This document shows, piece by piece, positions 1 to 7,745 of a stretch of 64,000 nt of DNA (its first letter is position 1; each line of letters opens with the position of its first letter). The notes under the pieces were generated by a model, which saw nothing but the letters and a program-made list of their open reading frames with translations, was not told where the DNA came from and searched no databases. The position numbers were made by a program, and so were the translations under genes. Origin of the DNA: an uncultured Lachnospiraceae bacterium (GTDB lineage: Bacteria; Bacillota; Clostridia; Lachnospirales; Lachnospiraceae); assembly GCA_910587045.1 (NCBI GenBank), contig CAJULG010000007.1, positions 62,001 to 126,000 on the forward strand. The letters run 5' to 3'.

Positions 1-142
1 ATCTGCTGCCGGAATATCCATGATCGCAGAAAAGACTTCTGAGATCGTACAGCGGATGTCCGATGAAGGGGAACTGGTCATGGTAAATCAGGAGAAGGCA
101 CAGGCGCTGGGTGAGATCGTAGGAAGCTTTACCATTGAATAG
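1..142 (+). CDS. C-terminal end of a probable methyl-accepting chemotaxis protein (partial)
   Basis: The window opens inside a reading frame that ends at the TAG at 140-142, giving 46 residues. The visible segment is helical, with the spacing typical of the cytoplasmic signalling-helix tail of chemoreceptors (ISMIAEKTSEIV followed by LGEIVGSFTIE, ending in the usual hydrophobic IVxxFxI motif). Such receptors sit in the membrane and control CheA. Only the tail is present, so the assignment rests on this motif and could be another helical signalling protein. Confidence 0.5.
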   Translation, partial: SAAGISMIAEKTSEIVQRMSDEGELVMVNQEKAQALGEIVGSFTIE

Positions 143-274
143 GACATGGAAGTTTCGGTTCGACAGATTTCTTTGACAGAAAATCTATTTCATGTTACAG
201 TTAATGTATTCCTGTTCAGGAGTTGAAGCATTGTCTGCACAGCAGGACAAAATAAGGGAAAGAGGAGAAGAATT

Positions 275-574
275 ATGAGTGATGAAATGAACAATTATTA
301 CAATCAGGAACCGCCACAGGAAGAGGGAAAGGGCTTTGCGATTGCCGCACTGGTACTTGGCTGCTGCGGTCTGATCGCATGGTGTCTTCCATTGCTTGGA
401 TATCCGGTTACGATTGTAGGTATTATTATGGGTATACTTGGCATTAAGAAGGGAGCCGGAAAGACGATGGCGATCATCGGTCTGATCCTGTCCATTTTAT
501 TCCTTTTACTGACACTGGGAAATTCTATATTAGGTGTCATGCTGAATTTAAGTGAATTAAGTTCATATATGTAA
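275..574 (+). CDS. Small DUF4190-like membrane protein
   Basis: A 99-residue protein preceded by a purine-rich ribosome-binding site (AGAGGAG). After about 20 polar residues it has two long hydrophobic segments (about residues 22-62 and 65-92) rich in Gly, Ile and Leu, containing GIIMGILGIKKGAGKTMAIIG. This small-residue pattern is typical of DUF4190-type integral membrane proteins, whose role is unknown. It stands alone between the chemoreceptor tail and a terminator. Family assignment is by pattern only. Confidence 0.7.
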   Translation: MSDEMNNYYNQEPPQEEGKGFAIAALVLGCCGLIAWCLPLLGYPVTIVGIIMGILGIKKGAGKTMAIIGLILSILFLLLTLGNSILGVMLNLSELSSYM

Positions 575-602
575 AGCAGGAAAAGGATATAGGAAAGTTC
601 CT

Positions 603-640
603 AAAAATCGCTGTAGGCAGAATGCTTATAGCGATTTTTT
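603..640 (+). terminator. Intrinsic terminator after the DUF4190-like gene
   Basis: An inverted repeat AAAAATCGCT / AGCGATTTTT around a 17-base centre ends in a run of T, 28 bases after the stop codon. It separates the small membrane gene from the ACT-domain gene. Confidence 0.8.
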
Positions 641-717
641 ATGTCTCTGATATAGCCACAGAGAACAGAATCCTGGTAAAATGCTATGTGTATGATTAAA
701 TAAGAAAGGAATATGTA

Positions 718-1176
718 ATGGATATAAAGAAAATCAGTACAGAGTTTACTGTTTGCAAGCTCAGAAATTTGGCTGAAGTGAATTGGGAGGATACCTTTTG
801 CTTTGTAGGAAAGACAGATGAGGAGCTTTCTCTGGTCTGTTCTACAAGATATGTCCCGTCAGAAACGATCGAGCGGGAGGATGGCTGGCGTGCCTTTCGT
901 ATAGAGGGAGTCCTGGATTTTTCCCTAATCGGAATTCTGTCGGAGCTTACCTCGCTTCTGGCAGAGCAGGGGATCGGGATCTTTGCGGTCTCTACCTACA
1001 ATACAGATTATATATTGACGAAATCGGATCATTATACCGAAGCATTGACGGTGCTGGAGGATGCCGGATACCGTATTCTGGAAGCAGATGATCTTAACAA
1101 CTTGCAGCAGGAATGCTATAATGAACAAAACAGATACAATATTACAGGATCAGGGACAGGGGAGAACATAGTATGA
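718..1176 (+). CDS. ACT-domain (CASTOR-like) protein
   Basis: 152 residues, ATG with AAGGAATATGTA upstream. Residues about 60-130 look like an ACT-type regulatory domain: LDFSLIGILSELTSLLAEQGIGIFAVSTYNTDYILTKSD followed by a helix and GYRIL. Stand-alone proteins of this kind (ACT_7 / COG3603-like) are thought to bind amino acids and are usually of unknown target. The stop overlaps the start of the S41 peptidase gene by ATGA, so the two are translationally coupled. Confidence 0.7.
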   Translation: MDIKKISTEFTVCKLRNLAEVNWEDTFCFVGKTDEELSLVCSTRYVPSETIEREDGWRAFRIEGVLDFSLIGILSELTSLLAEQGIGIFAVSTYNTDYILTKSDHYTEALTVLEDAGYRILEADDLNNLQQECYNEQNRYNITGSGTGENIV

Positions 1177-2666
1177 GAAAACGATACATTATCATCAGCA
1201 TTATCATGAATCTGTTAGCATTGGCTTTGGTTCCGGTGAATCTATACCTGTTTGGTATGCCGGAATGGATCTCACTGCTGGTGGATGGCCTGGCAGCGGG
1301 CGCCCTGGTATTATTTTTCCTGCGGGGAAACGGTAAGCGGTTGTCAAAATCAGTTCTTACAGTGCTATTACTCCTGACGATCGGGTTATCACTCTTTGGC
1401 ACCTATTGTAATCCATACTGGAACAGCCGGAACTTTCGTGCCTTTCCATATTCAGAGGCCTCTGATACCATTCTGACATATCAACAGGCAAAGGAGGACC
1501 TGGATGCATGTCTTCATTACCTGAAGAAGGATCATCCTATATTCCGGAACGGGATGCCTGCAGAGATTCAGGAGCAGTATGATGCGGCGATAAAGGAATT
1601 GCAGCAGGCAGATTCCATTGATGTGATGCTGGTATGGCAGAAATGCCAGAACATCCTTTCTGTATTAGAGGATGGACATACCTGTGCGTATCCCAACTCC
1701 CATTATCAGGATCAGTATTATCTGAATACGATCCAGACAAGAACGGATGCAGGGGATACGCTGACAGCAGTCAATGGAATCGAACTCAGTCAGTTGCTGG
1801 AGGAGAAATCCGACCTGTACTGCTACGAAGTGGAAAGCTGGGGAATCCGGCAGTTAAAGTCGGATTTATCAACCCTGGAGGGATTAAGGTTTCTGGGACT
1901 TACTGCAGTGGAGGGAATCGCATATACCTATGAGGATCCGGAAGGACAGCAGGATACCGTGACTTATTATAAAGATGATTTTGTATCATATGATGCCTAT
2001 ATGGAGTTGAATCAGGCAGAGCAGACTGCCGGCGAAGAGCATTCGAATGAAACAGACAGCTTTGTATCCTATACGATAGATCCGGATCGGAGTCTGGCAG
2101 TGTTGACCCTGACGGAATGTAAGTATAATGAAGAATACCGTTCCTGCCTGCGGGAAATGTTTACCGCAGTGAAGGAGCAGGGGATTGAGAATGTTGGGGT
2201 AGATATCCGGGATAACGGAGGCGGCAATTCTCTTGTAGTCAATGAGTTCATCCGTTATCTGGATGTAGATACCTATCGGGTGGATACCTGCCAATGGAGG
2301 CTGGGCATATTTAACCCGGATTTTGGCAGCGGGATAAATCAGAATCAGCGTTATGCAGATCTGACATTTGAGGGAAATGTATACGTTCTGACTTCCGCCG
2401 GAAGCTTTAGCTCTGCCATGATGTTCGCAGAATATATTAAGGATAATCAACTGGGAACACTGATCGGGGAAGCGCCCGGGAATACCCCTTCCGGATTTGG
2501 CGATATTGCCATCTTTCGATTGCCGAATTCCGGTCTGTATGTTCAGGTGTCTACCAAGGAATTCTTCCGGGCAGACAGGGAATGTAAGGATATCCTGGTT
2601 CTTCCGGATATAGAATGTAATGCAGAGGATGCAATGGAACGGTTGTATCTGGAACTGAATCCATAA
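1173..2666 (+). CDS. Membrane-anchored S41 family peptidase
   Basis: 497 residues. The N-terminus has three hydrophobic segments (about residues 5-25, 30-50, 58-78); the rest should lie outside the membrane. The S41 core is seen as VGVDIRDNGGGNS (about residue 345) and TSAGSFSSAMMFAE, in which Ser414 is the probable nucleophile by comparison with tail-specific proteases. GNTPSGFGD follows, as in this family. No PDZ domain is obvious. S41 enzymes cleave exposed C-termini or peptides. The start overlaps the ACT-domain gene by 4 bases and a terminator follows, so this is a two-gene unit. The substrate is unknown. Confidence 0.8.
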   Translation: MRKRYIIISIIMNLLALALVPVNLYLFGMPEWISLLVDGLAAGALVLFFLRGNGKRLSKSVLTVLLLLTIGLSLFGTYCNPYWNSRNFRAFPYSEASDTILTYQQAKEDLDACLHYLKKDHPIFRNGMPAEIQEQYDAAIKELQQADSIDVMLVWQKCQNILSVLEDGHTCAYPNSHYQDQYYLNTIQTRTDAGDTLTAVNGIELSQLLEEKSDLYCYEVESWGIRQLKSDLSTLEGLRFLGLTAVEGIAYTYEDPEGQQDTVTYYKDDFVSYDAYMELNQAEQTAGEEHSNETDSFVSYTIDPDRSLAVLTLTECKYNEEYRSCLREMFTAVKEQGIENVGVDIRDNGGGNSLVVNEFIRYLDVDTYRVDTCQWRLGIFNPDFGSGINQNQRYADLTFEGNVYVLTSAGSFSSAMMFAEYIKDNQLGTLIGEAPGNTPSGFGDIAIFRLPNSGLYVQVSTKEFFRADRECKDILVLPDIECNAEDAMERLYLELNP

Positions 2667-2689
2667 CCGAATATATGATGCCTGTTTTT

Positions 2690-2714
2690 CCCCGCTTTTT
2701 ACAGCGGGGATTTT
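2690..2714 (+). terminator. Intrinsic terminator after the S41 peptidase
   Basis: CCCCGCT / AGCGGGG stem with a 6-base loop followed by ATTTTCT, 24 bases after the stop codon. Confidence 0.8.
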
Positions 2715-2780
2715 CTGCTGTGTTAACACCGATAGACAATTATGTTAATGCCGGTTGGTGGCAATCGGCTCATAGACTGA

Positions 2781-2799
2781 TATAATGGAGAAAGGAGGT
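2781..2799 (+). promoter_or_regulatory. -10 box and ribosome-binding site of the XRE-AbrB gene
   Basis: A perfect TATAAT (2781-2786) lies just before AAAGGAGGT (2791-2799). No clear -35 is seen at 17 bp. The Shine-Dalgarno sequence lies inside the longest open frame, which argues for translation starting at 2809 rather than 2785. Confidence 0.55.
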
Positions 2800-2808
2800 A
2801 TGAATAAT

Positions 2809-3267
2809 ATGATAAATATGAATCTGATCGCGCTTCGGAAACAGTACGGGCTGACACAGGAAGAGGTGGCAGAGCGGATCAATGTATCGAGGCAGGCGAT
2901 CGCAAAATGGGAAAAGGGAGACAGTATACCGGATCTCAGTAATTGTGTAGCACTGGCAAATCTGTTTCAGGTATCGCTGGATGATCTGGTCCATTATTCA
3001 GAAGAGGAGAATGGCATGCCGATTCCACCGAAGGGGAAGCATTTCTTTGGATCCGTTACAGTAGGAGAACGGGGACAGATCGTGATTCCAAAGAAGGCGC
3101 GTGATATCTTCCGGATCAAAGCAGGGGATCAGCTTCTCATGTTTGGTGATGAGGAAAAGGGAATCGGGATCATACCGAAGCTTGATCTGGGGGAATGGAT
3201 GAAGCTGATCGCAGGGAAATCTCATTCCGGTGAAGCACAGAAAAAGGGGAAGGGGAAACAGGTATGA
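2809..3267 (+). CDS. XRE-type HTH regulator fused to a SpoVT/AbrB-like domain
   Basis: 152 residues from the ATG at 2809, ten bases after a strong AGGAGG. Residues about 5-60 form a Cro/CI helix-turn-helix (LRKQYGLTQEEVAERINVSRQAIAKWEKG). Residues about 80-120 match the SpoVT-AbrB DNA-binding swapped-hairpin domain (GSVTVGERGQIVIPKKARDIF, then GDQLLMFGDEEKG). Two DNA-binding folds in one short chain suggest a transition-state-type regulator. It overlaps the following acyltransferase gene by ATGA, so it may control that gene. Its operator is unknown. Confidence 0.85.
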   Translation: MINMNLIALRKQYGLTQEEVAERINVSRQAIAKWEKGDSIPDLSNCVALANLFQVSLDDLVHYSEEENGMPIPPKGKHFFGSVTVGERGQIVIPKKARDIFRIKAGDQLLMFGDEEKGIGIIPKLDLGEWMKLIAGKSHSGEAQKKGKGKQV

Positions 3268-4346
3268 CAGAGAGAAAGCATTATATTGATAATATACGCT
3301 GGGTAACGGTATTGATCGTAATTCTATATCATGTGATCTACAGCTTTAATACAGTGGGAGTGATTAAGAATATAGGAGTAGACGGTATTCCGCAGATGGA
3401 TGCAGTGTTAACCTTTGTCTATCCATGGTTTATGTGTCTGTTGTTCGTAGTCGGTGGTATGAGTGCAAGGTATTCTCTGGAACAGAGAACCGCTAAGACC
3501 TTTGCAAAGGAACGCGTCCGTCGGCTGCTGGTGCCTTCTGTCGCTGGTATTTTTATACTTGGCTGGATCGCAAGCTGGGTAACGAACCGGTATACAGATA
3601 TGTTTATGGGAAACGGAGATATGATTCCGGGGCCGGTCAAATATATCGTTTATTGTCTGATGGGGATCGGGCCGCTTTGGTTTGCGCATGAGCTGTTCCT
3701 GGCATCTATGATCCTGTTGCTGATCCGTGCCATTGATAAAAAGGATAGATTATGGACCCTTGGCGAAAAGGCCAATATCTGGATCCTGCTCCTTCTGGTG
3801 GTTGCAGTATGGGGAAGCTCCTGGATTCTAAATACGCCACTGATCGAGGTATACCGGAATGGCATCTATATCTTTTTGTTCCTGCTGGGCTATTATGTAT
3901 TCTCCCATGAAAAGGTAACAGATTCACTGGTAAGGTTTAAGATACCGCTTATGATCACAGCGTTGTTGACCGGTGTGGCATATGTGATCGTGCATTACGG
4001 AGAAAACTACGCAGATAAGGGACTGCTGCGAAGCTTCTTTACGAATACCTATGCCTGGCTCATGATCCTTGCGATCATCGGCTGTTTTAAGGCATGGTGT
4101 AACCGGGAAACGAGGTTTTCTCACTATATGACGGTGCGGAATTTTGGCTTTTATGTACTTCACTATCCGTTGCTGGTCATTCTTGCCTGGCTGATCACGA
4201 CTTATTTAAAGCTTCCTATGCTCCTGAATTATATCGTACTTCTGTTGGCAGAGCTGATGCTTCTTCCTCTGCTGTACGAGGGTGTCAGCCGGATTCCGGG
4301 CCTCCGCTTTCTGCTGCTGGGTGAGAAAAAGAAGAACGAGACATAG
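3264..4346 (+). CDS. Acyltransferase 3 family membrane protein
   Basis: 360 residues with about ten hydrophobic segments along the whole length. The N-terminus RKHYIDNIRWVTVLIVILYHVIYSF carries the R-x10-H arrangement of acyltransferase-3 (OafA/YrhL-like) proteins, whose membrane His takes part in O-acyl transfer to sugars or other cell-surface molecules. WFAHELFLAS at about residue 140 also fits. Translationally coupled to the XRE-AbrB regulator upstream. The acceptor cannot be told from the sequence. Confidence 0.8.
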   Translation: MTERKHYIDNIRWVTVLIVILYHVIYSFNTVGVIKNIGVDGIPQMDAVLTFVYPWFMCLLFVVGGMSARYSLEQRTAKTFAKERVRRLLVPSVAGIFILGWIASWVTNRYTDMFMGNGDMIPGPVKYIVYCLMGIGPLWFAHELFLASMILLLIRAIDKKDRLWTLGEKANIWILLLLVVAVWGSSWILNTPLIEVYRNGIYIFLFLLGYYVFSHEKVTDSLVRFKIPLMITALLTGVAYVIVHYGENYADKGLLRSFFTNTYAWLMILAIIGCFKAWCNRETRFSHYMTVRNFGFYVLHYPLLVILAWLITTYLKLPMLLNYIVLLLAELMLLPLLYEGVSRIPGLRFLLLGEKKKNET

Positions 4347-4380
4347 TTTTTGAAATAGACAAGAGGAGCCGGAGTTAATC

Positions 4381-4409
4381 TTGAGTATAACGGAATAATA
4401 TATTATAAT
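4381..4409 (+). promoter_or_regulatory. Sigma-A-type promoter
   Basis: TTGAGT (4381-4386), 17 bp, TATAAT (4404-4409). It reads into the small membrane protein gene at 4478. Confidence 0.7.
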
Positions 4410-4477
4410 TGTATAATAATCGCATTATACGTCAGATGCTAGATTGGTCAAGATTATATTGGATAAGGAGGAGGCTT

Positions 4478-4909
4478 ATGGAGATAAAGTCCATAAAGGT
4501 ATTAACCGGCATTACACTGGCGATCCAGTTTCTTGGTATCGTCCTTACTGTAATTTTAAGAGTCATGCAGGGGACGGGTTCCCTGTCTGCTTTTTGTACA
4601 GGCGGAATTCCGTTGCTTCTCTATGTATTGTTTTTCTGCTGGCTGTTCCGGACTTCTCATAACAATACCAGACTGTCTGCAGGTATCTTTCTGGGAATCG
4701 GAATCCTGCTGTATATCGGATGTCCATATATTGCAGTGTTAGAGAATATGATGGTCGCACATCTTGTAACTACGGAGGTCTTTGCCATGCTCGCGAGCTT
4801 TAATTCTGCCTGTTCCATGCTGTGCGGGCCTTTGTACGTCGTTGCCTTTGCTCTGTTCTGCTTTGCGGCAGGCGGATATTTCTGTTCTGCGGACTGCTAT
4901 ACAGAATAA
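4478..4909 (+). CDS. Hypothetical four-TM membrane protein
   Basis: 143 residues from the ATG at 4478, preceded by AAGGAGGAGGCTT. A longer open frame reaches back to 4409 but overlaps the promoter and lacks a ribosome-binding site. Four hydrophobic segments (about residues 7-28, 38-58, 66-90, 112-138) fill most of the chain. No family is recognised. It lies between its own promoter and the AgrA-like gene on the same strand and might be sensed or controlled by that system, but nothing in the sequence proves this. Confidence 0.65.
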   Translation: MEIKSIKVLTGITLAIQFLGIVLTVILRVMQGTGSLSAFCTGGIPLLLYVLFFCWLFRTSHNNTRLSAGIFLGIGILLYIGCPYIAVLENMMVAHLVTTEVFAMLASFNSACSMLCGPLYVVAFALFCFAAGGYFCSADCYTE

Positions 4910-5009
4910 CACATTTTTCATTCTATTACAGTTTTCAGACATCTCATGACAGCGGGCTTGTCTGCATATGCTATATTTGATATTCTGATAAGAAAGCGTG
5001 GTGGCAGGA

Positions 5010-5723
5010 ATGTTAAAGTTTGCAATATGTGATGATGAACCCTATATGCTCGAGGAATTATCTGCTCATCTTTCCGGATATATGAAAGCGAAAAACAGGA
5101 TATCCTACACAGTCGACTATTTTTCAAATGGACGTTCTCTAATGGAAAGTGACTGTGCCTTTGACCTGATCTTTCTGGATATCCAGATGGAGCAGCCGGA
5201 CGGGATGGAGATTGCCCGCATGCTGCGGCAGCAGAGCAATCAAAGCCTGCTGATCTTCGTAACAGTTCTGAAGGAATATGTATTTGACGCCTTTGAAGTG
5301 GAGGCCTTTGATTATCTGACCAAGCCTCTGGATTATGGGCGTTTCCGACGGACCATGGACAGAGTGATGCGTGTTCTGGAACAGCAGGCGGCAAAAAGCA
5401 TTGTGATCCAGCGGGGAACCTCCTGTGAAGTGATCCTGCTTTCCCAGATTGTATATTGTGAGGTACAGGGGCGGAAGATTTATATCCATCAGAGTGACGG
5501 GCGGATCATTGATTATTATGATAAGCTGGAAGATTTCGAGCGGCGTGTGGACGGGCGGTTTTTTAAATGCCACAGGAGTTATCTTGTGAATCTTGACTAT
5601 GTGCGCGGATGCAATGCCGGACAGGTCATTCTTTCCGGGGAGGATCGGATTCCGGTTTCCAGATTGCGGGAACGGGATCTGACACAGGCTCTTTTACATT
5701 ATATGAAGGAAAGGGAGCCGTGA
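5010..5723 (+). CDS. LytTR-family response regulator (AgrA-like)
   Basis: 237 residues from the ATG at 5010. Residues 1-120 form a receiver domain: acidic pocket CDDEP, phospho-acceptor Asp in LIFLDIQM, Thr/Lys signature in FVTVLKEY and LTKPLDYG. Residues about 135-235 are a LytTR DNA-binding domain (VIYCEVQGRKIYIHQSDG, FFKCHRSYLVNLDYV). This class binds direct repeats to control peptide-signalling, bacteriocin or virulence genes. One base separates its stop from the kinase gene. No agrB/agrD-type signal gene is adjacent. Confidence 0.9.
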   Translation: MLKFAICDDEPYMLEELSAHLSGYMKAKNRISYTVDYFSNGRSLMESDCAFDLIFLDIQMEQPDGMEIARMLRQQSNQSLLIFVTVLKEYVFDAFEVEAFDYLTKPLDYGRFRRTMDRVMRVLEQQAAKSIVIQRGTSCEVILLSQIVYCEVQGRKIYIHQSDGRIIDYYDKLEDFERRVDGRFFKCHRSYLVNLDYVRGCNAGQVILSGEDRIPVSRLRERDLTQALLHYMKEREP

Positions 5724-5724
5724 T

Positions 5725-7038
5725 ATGGATTATTATAGTTTCTGTCTGGATGCTTTTTCTCTCGCGGGACAGAGCATGATCCACATTCTGTTTATCAGCC
5801 GTTTTACAGGAAAAAAGCAGAAGGTATGGCATATCGTCATTTACTTTTTCCTGCTTTGTATGCTGGAATGGCTTGCAGGCAGATTTGCGATTACCGGGCT
5901 GTCTGGTATCGGTGCATTCATAGAATTGCTTATCTTATGCGGGATGAGCCGGTTTTTATTGGGAAACTCCGGTACCCTGTCCTGGGTTGCTGCGGTTCTG
6001 GCGATTTATATTACGCAGCTTTCTTTTGGTATCATCAATTCCGCGGAGGCAATGGCATTTCCCGGCCTGATCGGAAAGCCATTATTATATCCTATGCTTC
6101 TTCTGGCAACACTGGCCGCCTTTGCCATAAGCGCAGGCTCTTATAAGCTTGTTCTGAAATTTCTCTCTCTGGCTGAAGACAGCCAGACACCATATATTGG
6201 ACTCCTGCTGTTTCCAGGTTTGTTTTTCTTTACTGCAGAGCAGTATATTCTGCATACCTCCTACCATATCCCGCCATCCACCCTTTCTCTGGCAGAGGCG
6301 GGGAAACACACTGCACTGTTGTTCCTGCAGATTCTGGGTCTGGGGGCGCTGCTCTGTACCCTGTATGCCTATCGGCGGATCTGCTGGGGATTTCAGGCAC
6401 AGGCGGCGCTAAGCTCTCTGTCCCAGGCGTCTCAGGCGCAGAAGATATACATTGCAGAGGCACAGCTGCGATACGAGCAGACAAAGGCCTTTCGACATGA
6501 TATAAAGAATCATCTGTCTGTACTGGACGGACTGCTGAAAAACGGAAGGCTGGAGGAGGGCAGAGCTTATCTGGAGAAGCTGGAAATAACTTCCTCCGGG
6601 CTTTCCTTTCCTTATCAGACAGGCAATACGGTGGTGGATATACTGCTGGGAGAAAAGCTTTCGCTGGCGGAAGCGGAAGGGATTATGGTAGAGCTTTCCC
6701 TGCTTCTGCCTGAATCCTGTGGAATTGATGATTTTGACCTGTGCGTGATCGTTGCAAATGCGCTGGATAACGCTATCCATGCCTGTCAGTCAGTGGAAGG
6801 AGACAAAATAATTCGTATCACTGGAGAACGCCAGGGAGATTTTTATCTGCTGACATTTGAAAACGCCTGTTCATCGAAGGCATTACCACCAGCCGGAATC
6901 GGACTTACCAACATCCGGACGGTGGCTGAAAAGTATCATGGTGCAATGCTGACAGAGAAAGCAGACCTGCGATTCTCACTGCATGTACTGCTGAACATTT
7001 CATTACATCCAGAGAGCATTTCGGGCAGGAAGCCTTGA
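5725..7038 (+). CDS. GHKL sensor histidine kinase (AgrC-like)
   Basis: 437 residues. Six or seven hydrophobic segments occupy about residues 10-225, followed by a coiled linker and the dimerisation/phospho-acceptor motif FRHDIKNHLSVLDGLL (His near residue 257). The GHKL ATPase has N box ANALDNAIHAC and G2-like GIGLTNIRTVAEKYHG. This is the layout of AgrC/ComD peptide-sensing kinases. It directly follows its response regulator and should phosphorylate it. The ligand is unknown. Confidence 0.88.
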   Translation: MDYYSFCLDAFSLAGQSMIHILFISRFTGKKQKVWHIVIYFFLLCMLEWLAGRFAITGLSGIGAFIELLILCGMSRFLLGNSGTLSWVAAVLAIYITQLSFGIINSAEAMAFPGLIGKPLLYPMLLLATLAAFAISAGSYKLVLKFLSLAEDSQTPYIGLLLFPGLFFFTAEQYILHTSYHIPPSTLSLAEAGKHTALLFLQILGLGALLCTLYAYRRICWGFQAQAALSSLSQASQAQKIYIAEAQLRYEQTKAFRHDIKNHLSVLDGLLKNGRLEEGRAYLEKLEITSSGLSFPYQTGNTVVDILLGEKLSLAEAEGIMVELSLLLPESCGIDDFDLCVIVANALDNAIHACQSVEGDKIIRITGERQGDFYLLTFENACSSKALPPAGIGLTNIRTVAEKYHGAMLTEKADLRFSLHVLLNISLHPESISGRKP

Positions 7039-7109
7039 TATTCTGCGTTCAGACGATAAACTGGAGGTATGGCAATGCCATTACTATTTTAAGATTGGAG
7101 GATCAGGCA

Positions 7110-7565
7110 ATGGAACCGATTTATGGAATGAAGCCCGGTACAGCATATCCGCCGGAGGTGGCAGCAGACAGAAAAGAGCCGGTGGAGGCCGTCGGAAAAA
7201 AAGAAGAAGCGCAGGAGCCTGCTATAAAACCTGTGAAGGACGAATATATTCCGGAGGGAAAGCAGGAGCCTTCCGGTCTCTATCGGATGGGGAAGGATCA
7301 GGATGGGAATCCCAAGGTCTATTTTGATGATCCGAAGCGGAAGAAATCGGATGATAAGGAAGAGGAAACCACCGGCAATACGGATCAGGTGGATCGTGAG
7401 ATCCAGAAGTTAAAGCAGGAGCAGGAGGAGCTGGAACGACAGCTGAATATGGAAACAGACGAAAAGAAGATCAGAGAGCTGGAACAGAAGCTGGCACAGG
7501 TAGAGAATGAATTGGCCCAGAAGGACAATGAATCCTATCGACGTCAGCACACAGTATTCTCCTGA
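7110..7565 (+). CDS. Hypothetical Lys/Glu-rich coiled-coil protein
   Basis: 151 residues from the ATG at 7110 (TTGGAGGATCAGGCA upstream). An open frame extends back to 7035 but lacks a ribosome-binding site. The first two thirds are polar and probably disordered (Pro, Glu, Lys rich). Residues about 90-140 form a clear coiled coil: VDREIQKLKQEQEELERQLN then KKIRELEQKLAQVENELAQK. No signal peptide or membrane segment, so probably cytosolic. A terminator follows. Function unknown. Confidence 0.65.
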   Translation: MEPIYGMKPGTAYPPEVAADRKEPVEAVGKKEEAQEPAIKPVKDEYIPEGKQEPSGLYRMGKDQDGNPKVYFDDPKRKKSDDKEEETTGNTDQVDREIQKLKQEQEELERQLNMETDEKKIRELEQKLAQVENELAQKDNESYRRQHTVFS

Positions 7566-7572
7566 TTTCAGT

Positions 7573-7610
7573 TGCCGGGAGCCGGGACAGATCCGACTCC
7601 CGGCATTTTT
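7573..7610 (+). terminator. Intrinsic terminator
   Basis: TGCCGGGAG / CTCCCGGCA nine-base stem followed by TTTTT closes the AgrA/AgrC-like operon and the coiled-coil gene. Confidence 0.85.
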
Positions 7611-7623
7611 ATTCCCGCACGCG

Positions 7624-7659
7624 AACCGGCGAAACTTGCAGAGCATGTTTCGCCTGGTT
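7624..7659. other. Hairpin in the leader of the 2-oxoacid oxidoreductase operon
   Basis: AACC-GGCGAAAC pairs with GTTTCGCC-T-GGTT around an 11-base loop (one bulged base). It has no T-tract, so it is not a normal terminator. It sits 87 bases before the oxidoreductase start. Purpose unknown. Confidence 0.45.
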
Positions 7660-7745
7660 TCTGTATAACAACGAAAAAACAGTCCATACTCTTATTAGTT
7701 ATATCCAGGTATGATAACAGGAACGAATGACCGGAGGAGAATCAT

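Noticed and set aside
1986..2729. Long minus-strand open frame over the S41 peptidase gene (247 codons)
   Set aside because: It is the shadow of a well-supported gene: no ribosome-binding site, no domain, and the residue mix is that of a reversed frame.
2785..2808. Upstream ATG at 2785 as start of the XRE-AbrB protein
   Set aside because: The ribosome-binding site AAAGGAGGT lies inside this segment, and the -10 box overlaps the ATG.
5725..7565. Agr-type signal peptide gene (agrD/agrB) near the kinase
   Set aside because: The coiled-coil protein at 7110 is too long, polar and lacks a membrane helix; no AgrB-like protease is adjacent.
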